The translations under genes and the position numbers were made by a program. Below are positions 1 through 8,200 of a DNA stretch of 14,367 nt, one piece after another. Source of the DNA: an uncultured Lachnospiraceae bacterium (lineage in GTDB: Bacteria; Bacillota; Clostridia; Lachnospirales; Lachnospiraceae); NCBI GenBank assembly GCA_934418055.1, contig CAKRWX010000032.1, forward strand, positions 1 through 14,367. The letters run 5' to 3'. The notes beneath the pieces are model-generated. The model was not told the origin of the DNA. It worked only from the letters and a program-made list of their open reading frames with translations, and searched no databases. The first letter of the stretch is position 1. Each line of letters opens with the position of its first letter.

Positions 1-1112
1 AGGAACCGCAGGATGTTCATACCGATGGTAAGCACTTCAGGGTCCGTGGTAAAGATCCGGAAAATGTATTGTCCAAAATTATAAAGAGTGAAGCTTAAAC
101 AAAGAGTGGAAGCCAGGATCATGCCCATGCAGACTTTGATGCCTCGGCGTACCCGGTCTGATTTCCCGGCACCGTAATTTTGTCCAACAAAAGTGGTGAT
201 GGAGATGCCGAAGGCGCTGACGATCATACCAAAAATGGCGTCGATCTTGCCATAAGCGGCCCAGGCGCTGACTGTATCCGTTCCCAGGGCGTTGATGCTG
301 GACTGGATGATCACGTTGGACATGCCGTACATGGAGGACTGAAGGCCCGATGGCAGTCCGATGTGGATAATCCGCTTTAACATCCGCATGTCCAGTCCAA
401 GTTTGGAAAGTACCAGACTGTGCAGGTCTTTGGTGCGGGTTAAAGTGAATATTACCAGAAACGCACTGACGCATTGGGAAAAAATCGTAGCGATAGCAGC
501 GCCAGCAATGCCAAACCGCAGAAGGATTACCAACAAAATATCCAGAAGAATGTTGGTAAAACAGCTGGCCATCAGGAAGTATAAGGGACGCTTGGAATCG
601 CCTACTGCCCGCAGGATACCGGAACCAATGTTATAGATCAGGTTTGGGATAGTTCCAAGGAAATAGATCCGGATATAGAGGGTGGCAAAGACCAGCACAT
701 CCTCTGGCGTTCCCATGGCGCGGAGAGCTAGCGGCGCGCCAAAGAATCCGACAGCGGTCAGGATAGCTCCGCTGATGATGGAGGCAGTGATGGCAGTGTG
801 GACAGCATAGCCCACCATATCGGCCTTTTTGGCTCCGTAATACTGGGAAATGATAACCGTAGCACCGGAGGAAAGGCCGATGAAAAAGCCGATCAGAAGG
901 TTGATGATGGACGTGGTAGAACCGCCCACTGCCGCCAGCGCCTGTTTCCCAAGAAAGCGCCCTACAATCACGGCATCTGCCGTATTATAGAGCTGCTGGA
1001 AGAAGGTTCCAAATAAAATGGGAAAGAAAAACAGAAGAAGCTGCTGCCAGATAACTCCCTCTGTGATTGGATTGCTGCTGGAACTGGAAGTGGCTTTTGA
1101 TTGTTGATGCAT
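1..1112 (-). CDS. MATE family efflux transporter (3' end outside window)
   Basis: An integral membrane exporter of the MATE (NorM/DinF-like) family, which exchanges Na+ or H+ for drugs or metabolites across the cytoplasmic membrane. Reading from the ATG at 1112, the protein begins MHQQSKATSSSSSNPITEG and enters a first helix followed by the segment QLYNTADAVIVGRFLG. That segment is typical of clostridial MATE proteins. Further hydrophobic segments recur throughout. Later stretches such as IGLPSGLQSSMYGMSN and FVGQNYGAGKSDRVRRG match the start of the second six-helix half. About 370 residues are visible of the roughly 450 usual for the family, so the last helices lie to the left of the window. 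The start is supported by a GAGGGAG ribosome binding site at 1118-1124, five bases ahead. The gene has its own candidate promoter just upstream. Substrate cannot be predicted. Family confidence is high. Confidence 0.93.
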   Translation of the reverse strand, partial: MHQQSKATSSSSSNPITEGVIWQQLLLFFFPILFGTFFQQLYNTADAVIVGRFLGKQALAAVGGSTTSIINLLIGFFIGLSSGATVIISQYYGAKKADMVGYAVHTAITASIISGAILTAVGFFGAPLALRAMGTPEDVLVFATLYIRIYFLGTIPNLIYNIGSGILRAVGDSKRPLYFLMASCFTNILLDILLVILLRFGIAGAAIATIFSQCVSAFLVIFTLTRTKDLHSLVLSKLGLDMRMLKRIIHIGLPSGLQSSMYGMSNVIIQSSINALGTDTVSAWAAYGKIDAIFGMIVSAFGISITTFVGQNYGAGKSDRVRRGIKVCMGMILASTLCLSFTLYNFGQYIFRIFTTDPEVLTIGMNILRF

Positions 1113-1160
1113 AAATTCTCCCTCGCCTGCAAAAGTATTTAAAAATAATTGGATACTTGC

Positions 1161-1189
1161 ACTATAACACAGAAAAGGGAAGAAAACAA
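1161..1189 (-). promoter_or_regulatory. Candidate sigma-A promoter for the MATE gene
   Basis: Reading the minus strand, TTGTTT (1189-1184) and TATAGT (1166-1161) are separated by 17 bases. The -35 matches 3 of 6 and the -10 matches 5 of 6 consensus positions. The element starts directly after the stop codon of the upstream gene at 1190. The MATE gene could therefore be transcribed on its own, although read-through from the upstream gene is also possible because no terminator is visible between them. Confidence 0.5.
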
Positions 1190-1621
1190 CTACTGGATTC
1201 TGGCTTTTTGAAGGGCGTTATCGATGGCATTTAACAGGGCCTGGGCGGTGTAGCGGGTCTCCATGGAATAGGAGAGATCTTCCGTGGACTGGCGGGCTAA
1301 AATCTGGTTTTCCAGGTCTGCCATCACCGGTTCCATCAAGGGGTACATGGTGGTGACTGCCTCGTCTAAGGACACGAAGGAGACGGAGGTGATGTCGGTG
1401 TCATCCACGGTGACTTCTACATTCAGGTTCTGGCTTCCCAGGGTCAGAGAGGAGGTGTAAATGCCAGGTATGTAGGAGGCGGACCGGGCCGGTGTCTCGG
1501 ATTTTTTCGGGTGGAACATGATAAACAGCAGGCAGATCAGAAGGATCGCCAGGCCAATAAAAATAGCGGTATAGATAATTTCTTTCATGCGTAAAACCAC
1601 GATTTTTGTTTTTGAACTCAT
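1190..1621 (-). CDS. Membrane-anchored protein with degenerate FMN-binding domain
   Basis: A 143-residue protein with a short cytoplasmic N-terminus, one transmembrane helix at about residues 15-36, and an extracytoplasmic domain. From residue 53 (GIYTSSLTLGSQNLNVEVTV) to residue 140 (QALLNAIDNALQKA) the domain follows the pattern of the FMN-binding (FMN_bind, RnfG/NqrC-type) fold: a GxY strand, a VxVxDxxI strand, an Ile/Leu-Gln-Ser segment, and a closing helix of the TSxALLNAVxxAL type. In active members the Thr of an SGATxT motif carries covalently bound FMN. Here that stretch reads METRYT (residues 120-125), and the expected acceptor Thr is replaced by Arg123, so covalent flavinylation is unlikely. 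The start at 1621 has GGAGG seven bases ahead; Met12 is a weaker alternative. The gene is divergent from addB. The fold call is made by eye; the role is unknown. Confidence 0.7.
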   Translation of the reverse strand: MSSKTKIVVLRMKEIIYTAIFIGLAILLICLLFIMFHPKKSETPARSASYIPGIYTSSLTLGSQNLNVEVTVDDTDITSVSFVSLDEAVTTMYPLMEPVMADLENQILARQSTEDLSYSMETRYTAQALLNAIDNALQKARIQ

Positions 1622-1623
1622 GG

Positions 1624-1652
1624 TAGAACCTCCGGGAACTCTTTGCTATAAT
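1624..1652 (+). promoter_or_regulatory. Extended -10 promoter for the addB-addA operon
   Basis: TATAAT at 1647-1652 is preceded by TGC, giving a perfect extended -10 (TGnTATAAT). The -35 at 1624-1629 (TAGAAC) is weak (3 of 6), as is usual when the extended -10 is present. Transcription would begin near 1659 and leave a leader of about 100 nt before addB. On the opposite strand a weaker candidate for the divergent membrane-protein gene is TTTCAA with TATAGC at 17-base spacing; it overlaps this element, so the two could compete. Confidence 0.65.
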
Positions 1653-1704
1653 GTATGGAGATGGTTGTTGAAATATGTGCAGCGGTCCAGAGATCGTTCC
1701 AGGA

Positions 1705-1731
1705 GTAACTGGGAAGATACTGGACGGTTAC
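1705..1731 (+). repeat. 27-nt imperfect inverted repeat in addB leader (copy 1)
   Basis: The arms are GTAACTG (1705-1711) and CGGTTAC (1725-1731). They can pair over seven positions in RNA, including one G-U, around a GAAG-containing loop. The element ends 30 nt before the addB ATG. A near-identical element of the same length and orientation ends 31 nt before lgt (11563-11589). The shared parts are GTAACTG, GAAG, TA, GGA and GTTAC. It may be a leader RNA structure, a DNA operator or a dispersed repeat; the sequence does not decide which. Confidence 0.55.
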
Positions 1732-1761
1732 GTTTCAGAATGAAAAGGACGGATAAATAAT

Positions 1762-4700
1762 ATGTCATTGCAGTTTATAATCGGTAGTTCCGGGTCGGGA
1801 AAGACCCGTTATTTATATGAGAATCTGATCAAAATGTCCATGGAAAGACCGGAGGGCAATTATATCGCCATTGTCCCGGAGCAGTTTACCATGCAGACCC
1901 AGAAGGAGATCGTGACCCTTCATCCCAACCACGGCACCATGAACATCGATATTGTCAGCTTCCAGAGACTGGCGTACCGGATCTTTGAGGAGCTGGGCGT
2001 GGAGCACTTGGAGGTGCTGGACGATATGGGCAAATCCATGGTGCTTCGGCGGGTGGCAGCGGGACAGAAGAAAAATCTGGGCCTGTATGGAAGCCATCTG
2101 AATCAGACCGGGTTTGTGAACCAGTTAAAATCCATGCTGTCGGAGCTTTACCAGTACGGAATCCAGCCGGAGAATCTGAGAGAGGCCATGGAACACGCGG
2201 GGCCACTGCTTTGTGAAAAACTTCACGATATTTCCGCGGTGTACGAGGCGTTCCAGCAAGAGATCCAGGAGAAATACATCACGGCGGAGGAAATCTTAGA
2301 CGTGTTGTGCCGGGTGCTGCCAAGGTCGGAGCTGATCAAGCGGAGTGTGGTGACTTTAGACGGCTACACAGGCTTTACTCCGGTCCAGTACCGGATCGTG
2401 GAACTGCTGATGCGGTACGCGAAACAGGTGATCATCACCGTGTCCATTGATCCGGCGGAAAAGCCTTATGAGCGGACTGGCATCGACCATTTATTCTATA
2501 TGGGCAAGGAAATGATCTGGCGGGTCAATGATCTGGCGGCGAGAAATGGGATCCGCAGGGATCAGGACGTGCGCCTGGATGGGAAATGTCTGCCCCGGTT
2601 CCAGAACAGTCCGGCTATCGCCTTTGTGGAGAAGAATTTATACCGCTATGGTCGAAGGTCGGAGCAGGAACCGAAGGAGATCCGGGTGTTCCGGGCCGCG
2701 TCACCGGGAGAGGAGGCGGCATTTGCGGCATCCATGATCCACCGGCTGGTGCGGGAACAGGGCGTCCGCTACCGGGAGATCGCTGTGATCACCGGGGATC
2801 TGTCCGGCTACCGCTACGAGATCGTGAACCGGTTCGAGCGGGAAAAGATCCCGTATTTTATGGATAACAAAAAGAGTATCCTGGAAAATGTGATGGTGGA
2901 ATTTATCCGTGCGGCGTTGGACGCGGTGCGGAAGGATTTCGATTACGAGAGTATGTTCCGACTGTTGAAGACCGGGCTTCTGACGGAGAAAAAGGAAGAA
3001 CTGGACCGGCTGGAAAATTATGTGATCGCCATGGGGGTCCGTGGATGGAAATGGTGGAAAGAGACCTGGGAGCGGACGTACCGCGGTGGAAAAGACATCA
3101 ATCTGGATCAGTTAAATGCCTTTAAAGAGGAAATTTTAAGTGTTCTGGAGCCGTTTTGCGACTGCATGAAAGCAGAGGAGCGGACCATTGGTTCCATGAC
3201 AGACGGGGTGATCGGGTGTCTGGAGACCTGTATGGTGCGGGAAAAGCTGGATCAGTACCGTCAGTATTTTGAGCAAACCGGGCAGTTCAGCCTTGCCAAG
3301 GAGTACGAGCAGGTCTATGACCGGGTGTTAGAGCTTCTGGAGCGGTTAAAAGAACTTCTGGGAACGGAAAAGGCCACAGCGAAGGAGTATGCGGAGATTC
3401 TGGACGCTGGATTTGCGGAGATCCAAGTGGGCGTGATCCCGGCGACGGTGGACCGGGTGGTGGTTGGCGATATCACCAGAACCCGGTTGGACCAGATCAA
3501 GGTGCTGTTGTTTTTAGGAGTCAATGAGGGCATTGTCCCAGGACGGAAAGACGGCGGAAGTCTGTTAAATGACATGGACCGGGAGGTGTTAAAGGAGTGC
3601 CAGATCGAACTGGCACCTACTTCCAGGGAAGACGGGCTGATGCAGCGGTATTATCTGTACCTGCTTCTGACAAAGCCGTCGGATCAGTTAGTTTTGTCTT
3701 ACGCTTCCTTTAACCAGGCTGGAAAATCCATGCGGCCTTCCAGCCTTATCAGTGAGATGAAGCGGATGTTCCCATTGCTTACGGTGCAGGACGCGTCAGA
3801 GGAGACCGGAAAGATCTATTCTTTGGAAGAAGGAAAAGAGAAGCTGATTGAAGGACTGCGGGCCTATGAGGAACAGGGAGATGACCGGAAATTCCTGGAA
3901 TTGTACCGGTATTTTGCCGCCAGTAAGGAGTACGGGGAACTGACGAAGAAGCTGACGGACGCGGCATTTTATTCCTATGAAAAGCGGGGAATCAGTAAGG
4001 CGGCAGCCAGCGCCCTCTATGGAACCATTTTACAGGGCAGTGTGACCAGACTGGAGAAATACGCAGCCTGTGCGTATGCCCATTTCCTGAATTATGGCCT
4101 GGAGCTGATGGAGAGGCAGGAATACCAGGTGGGCGCGGCTGATATGGGAAATCTGTTCCACAGCTCTATTGACCTGTGCTTTAAGGAGCTGCAGGAGCAG
4201 GGACGGAAGTTAACGGAACTGACGGAAGCGGAGCGGGCTGCGCTGGTTGGAAGCTGTGTGCGTCAGGTGACGGAAAATTATGGAAGTACCATTTTCCAGA
4301 GTACTGCCAGAAACCAGTATCTGGTGCGGCGGGTGGAAAAAATGACGGAGCGGACCATCTGGGCGCTGGCGGAGCAGTTAAAGAAGGGAGATTTCGAGCC
4401 CACGGGCTTTGAGGTGGCATTTTCCGCTATTGATAATCTGTCTGCCATGAAGATCCGGCTTTCGGAGGAAGAACAGCTTCATCTGCGCGGGCGGATCGAC
4501 CGGCTGGATCTGTGCGAGGACCAGGAGCATGTGTATGTGAAGATCATTGATTACAAATCCGGCGGAACCAGGTTTGACCTGGCGGCGGTTTATTATGGAC
4601 TGCAGTTACAGCTGGTGGTCTATATGGATGCGGTGACGGAGTTAGAGGAGCGGAAGCATCCGGGCAAGGAGGTAGTTCCGGCGGGAATCTTCTATTATAA

Positions 4701-5262
4701 TATCAAGAATCCTCTGGTGGATAAGGAGGATGCGGACACGCCGGAGGACATCGAGAAGGAAATTCTGCGGCAGCTTCGCATGAATGGTCTGGTAAACAGT
4801 GATCTGGAGGTCATCAGTCATATGGACCGGGCCATTGAGAAAAAGTCGGATGTGATCCCGGTGGCGTTAAAGGATGGCATGATCCAGGAGAATTATTCGT
4901 CTGTGGCCAGCGGACGGCGGTTTGAGATCCTGAAGCATTATGTGAGAAGACAGCTGGCATGCAGCGGACGGGAGATCTTAGACGGCAATACGGCGGTGGA
5001 GCCTTATAAGGGGGCGGCGGGCTCGGCCTGCGATTACTGTCCGTATCATGGGGTCTGTGGATTTGACGCGAAAGTGGCTGGTTACCGGTTCCGGAAGTTC
5101 CCGGCGATTAAGGCAGAGCAGATATGGGAGAATATGGTGGAAGCGACGGAAGAAGATGGGGATGCCGTTGGAATAGAAAAGAGGGAGAAATCTGATCTGA
5201 CAGGCGCTGGGAGGACAATAGATGTCGGTGCAGACATGACAGAGAAAGGAGGGAAACGGTGA
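1762..5262 (+). CDS. addB: ATP-dependent helicase/nuclease subunit B (AddB/RexB)
   Basis: The B subunit of the AddAB helicase-nuclease, which processes double-strand DNA ends for RecA-dependent repair and, in this enzyme class, recognises Chi. The protein has 1166 residues, close to the roughly 1166 of Bacillus subtilis AddB. It starts with a Walker A loop, GSSGSGKT (residues 8-15), in an otherwise inactivated helicase-like fold. The C-terminal PD-(D/E)XK nuclease is intact, with GRIDRLD (Asp913) and IIDYKSG (Asp930, Lys932). The iron-sulfur cluster is complete: Cys770 in EKYAACAYAH, then Cys1090, Cys1093 and Cys1099 in CDYCPYHGVC. After the cluster there is a charged, probably disordered tail of about 45 residues. 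The ribosome binding site is poor (AGGA about 12 bases ahead of the ATG), which makes the structured leader more interesting. It is followed directly by addA, whose start overlaps its stop. Confidence 0.98.
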   Translation: MSLQFIIGSSGSGKTRYLYENLIKMSMERPEGNYIAIVPEQFTMQTQKEIVTLHPNHGTMNIDIVSFQRLAYRIFEELGVEHLEVLDDMGKSMVLRRVAAGQKKNLGLYGSHLNQTGFVNQLKSMLSELYQYGIQPENLREAMEHAGPLLCEKLHDISAVYEAFQQEIQEKYITAEEILDVLCRVLPRSELIKRSVVTLDGYTGFTPVQYRIVELLMRYAKQVIITVSIDPAEKPYERTGIDHLFYMGKEMIWRVNDLAARNGIRRDQDVRLDGKCLPRFQNSPAIAFVEKNLYRYGRRSEQEPKEIRVFRAASPGEEAAFAASMIHRLVREQGVRYREIAVITGDLSGYRYEIVNRFEREKIPYFMDNKKSILENVMVEFIRAALDAVRKDFDYESMFRLLKTGLLTEKKEELDRLENYVIAMGVRGWKWWKETWERTYRGGKDINLDQLNAFKEEILSVLEPFCDCMKAEERTIGSMTDGVIGCLETCMVREKLDQYRQYFEQTGQFSLAKEYEQVYDRVLELLERLKELLGTEKATAKEYAEILDAGFAEIQVGVIPATVDRVVVGDITRTRLDQIKVLLFLGVNEGIVPGRKDGGSLLNDMDREVLKECQIELAPTSREDGLMQRYYLYLLLTKPSDQLVLSYASFNQAGKSMRPSSLISEMKRMFPLLTVQDASEETGKIYSLEEGKEKLIEGLRAYEEQGDDRKFLELYRYFAASKEYGELTKKLTDAAFYSYEKRGISKAAASALYGTILQGSVTRLEKYAACAYAHFLNYGLELMERQEYQVGAADMGNLFHSSIDLCFKELQEQGRKLTELTEAERAALVGSCVRQVTENYGSTIFQSTARNQYLVRRVEKMTERTIWALAEQLKKGDFEPTGFEVAFSAIDNLSAMKIRLSEEEQLHLRGRIDRLDLCEDQEHVYVKIIDYKSGGTRFDLAAVYYGLQLQLVVYMDAVTELEERKHPGKEVVPAGIFYYNIKNPLVDKEDADTPEDIEKEILRQLRMNGLVNSDLEVISHMDRAIEKKSDVIPVALKDGMIQENYSSVASGRRFEILKHYVRRQLACSGREILDGNTAVEPYKGAAGSACDYCPYHGVCGFDAKVAGYRFRKFPAIKAEQIWENMVEATEEDGDAVGIEKREKSDLTGAGRTIDVGADMTEKGGKR

Positions 5263-8200
5263 TGAAATGGACAGAAAAACAACAGCAGGTCATTGACGCA
5301 AGAAACCGGAATCTCTTAGTCTCTGCGGCGGCAGGAAGTGGAAAGACAGCGGTATTGGTGGAGAGGATCATCCAGCTGATCAGTGAGGGAGAACACCCGC
5401 TGGATCTGGATCAGCTTCTGGTGATGACATTTACCAATGCGGCGGCGGCGGAGATGCGGGAGCGGATTGCGGCGGCCATCGAGAAAAAGCTGATGGAACA
5501 GCCAGAGAACCGCCATCTCCAAGTGCAGGCGGCCCTGGTTCCTCATGCGCAGATCACCACCATCGACAGTTTCTGCCTGAATTTGATCCGCAATCATTTT
5601 AATCAGCTGGACATCGATCCGGGATTCCGGATCGGAGATGAGGGCGAGTTATTGCTTCTACGGACGGATGTGATGGAAGGGCTGCTAGAGGAGTATTATC
5701 AGAAAGATGATTCGGAGTTTGAGCAGTTTGTGGAGACTTATGCCACCGGGCGGACGGATGCTGGGATCGAGGATTACATCATGCAGGTGTACCGCTTTGC
5801 CCAGAGCAATCCATTTCCGGCCCAGTGGATCCAGAAATGTCGGGAAGAGATCCGGGAGACCCGGGACGGTGGTCTGGAGGAGACCGCCTGGATGAAATTT
5901 CTTATGGAGGATGCCAGACGGCAGTTGGCGGAGCTGGAGGAACAGCTCCGGGACGCTTATGAGGTTTGTCTGGAGGAGAACGGCCCACAGGTGTATCAGG
6001 CGGTGCTGATGGAAGAGTGCGGGATGCTCCGGAATCTGAAGGAGAGTACAGACTACCGGGAATTGAATAAACGGCTGGTGGCGGCTTCCTTTGGACGGCT
6101 TCCGGCTTCCAGGAGCAAGGACGTGGATTCGGAGAAAAAGCAGCAGGTGACAGACTGCCGGGACCGGGTGAAGAAGGCGGTGGCGGATCTGAGGGGGCTT
6201 TATGGGGTCCAGACAGAGGAAGAAGCGGCTGCGGATCTTCTTGGAACCAGCGCAGTGGTGTTGAAGCTGTTGGAGTTGACGGAGGAATTTGACCGCAGGT
6301 TCCAGGAGAGCAAGCGGGAGAAGAATATTGTGGATTTCAATGATCTGGAGCATTATGCGCTGGAAATTCTGATCTGTCAGGAAGGCGATGAAGATCAAAA
6401 TGGAATCCTATATACAGAAACCGCCGACCAGTTAAGCAGACAGTACGCAGAAATCTTAGTGGATGAGTACCAGGACAGCAACTACGTGCAGGAGGCGCTG
6501 ATCCAGAGCTTATCGGGCGAACGATTTGGACGGCCCAATGTGTTTATGGTGGGAGATGTGAAGCAGAGCATTTACAAATTCCGCCTGGCGCGGCCGGAGT
6601 TATTTATGGAAAAGTATGCTTCTTATACTGACGGGGACAGTCCCAGCCAGAAGATCGAGCTTCACCAGAACTTCCGAAGTCGGAAATCAGTGCTGGACAG
6701 TGTCAACCACGTCTTTTACCGGGCTATGACGAAGAATCTGGGAAATGTGGAGTACACGGAGGATGCGGCTCTTCACCCAGGCGCGGTATTTGCAGAGTGT
6801 CCGGACCATGAGACTGGTGGAAAAACGGAACTTTTGCTGGCGGATACAGGGAAAGCGGTCATGGGAGATGCAGACGAGGAACTGGCGGAGTACACCAGCC
6901 GGGAGATCGAGGCGAAAATGATTGCTTCCCGTGCGCGGGAGCTGACAGACCCGGTCCATGGGCAGTGGATCTGGGATAAGGAGAAGGAATGTTACCGTCC
7001 GGCGGAGTATGGGGATATGGTGATCCTGCTGCGAAGCATCAGCGGATGGACGGAAAGCTTTATCAACGTGCTGACCCAGGAGGGGATCCCGGCGTATGCG
7101 GAGACGGGAAGCGGGTATTTTGATACGGTGGAGGTGGAGACGATTCTGTCCATGCTGGCGGTGATCGATAATCCCATGCAGGATATTCCTCTGGCCGCGG
7201 TATTGCGCTCGCCCATCGGTGGACTGACGGACGAAGAACTGGCTTGGATGATGGCGGAGGAGAAGAAGTCCACGAAGAAGGGCCAGGACCGGGGGATTTA
7301 CCAGGCGTTCCGGAGAGTGCTGGGGGAGATCCAGGAAGAGCAGAATTATGAGTGCCAAGGAAATGCAGAGTACCATGAGACAGAAGATGATGGGATAGGA
7401 CACGCAGAAGAGGACATCTGGCGGCAGGTGGAGCAGGAAGTAGAGAGAGAAAGACAGGCGGCAAAAAAATCCAACAGTCAGTCATGGAAATACACTGCAA
7501 ATGTAGAATACACGCATTTATTGCAAAAATTGCAAAAGTTTGATCAACTTCTACAAGATCTGCGTTTTGCCTCCTCCTACCTTCCGATCCATGAACTGTT
7601 ATTCTTAGTGTACGAAAAGACCGGCTACTACGATTACGCCTCTTCCATGCCAGCAGGTGAGACCCGGAAGGCGAACCTGGACATGCTGGTGGAGAAAGCC
7701 TCTGTCTACGAGAAAACCAGCTACAAGGGCTTATTCCAGTTTATCCGCTACATCCATAAATTAAAGAAATACGAGATGGATTTCGGCGAAGCCCAGGAGG
7801 CCGGAAAGCAGGAGAACCGGATCCGCATCATGAGTATTCACAAGAGCAAGGGACTGGAGTTTCCAATCGTATTTTTAGCGGGAATGGGAAAGAAGTTCAA
7901 CAAGCAGGACGTCCGTGGACGGCTGGTGATCGATATGGATCTGGGCATCGGAACGGATCATCTGGATCTGGAGCAGAGAACCCAGAATTCTACGTTGAAG
8001 AAAAATGTGATGAAGCGGAAAATGGATCTGGACAATCTGGGAGAGGAGTTACGAGTCCTCTATGTGGCCATGACCAGAGCCAAGGAAAAACTGATCATGA
8101 CAGGAACGGACCGTTCCCTGGCAAAGAAGCTGGGAAAATGGAGAAGTCTGGAGCAAAAAGGACAGATTCCCTACACGGTGCTGACCACAGCCGGGTCTTA

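Noticed and set aside
180..1016. Plus-strand open frames opposite the MATE gene.
   Set aside because: The minus-strand reading gives a continuous MATE transporter with family motifs; the plus-strand frames are shadows without ribosome binding sites or domain signals.
5685..7403. Long open frames (about 237 residues each) on the strand opposite addA.
   Set aside because: They lie wholly within a gene with clear helicase motifs, have no recognisable domains and contain leucine/proline-rich sequence typical of antisense reading of GC-biased codons.
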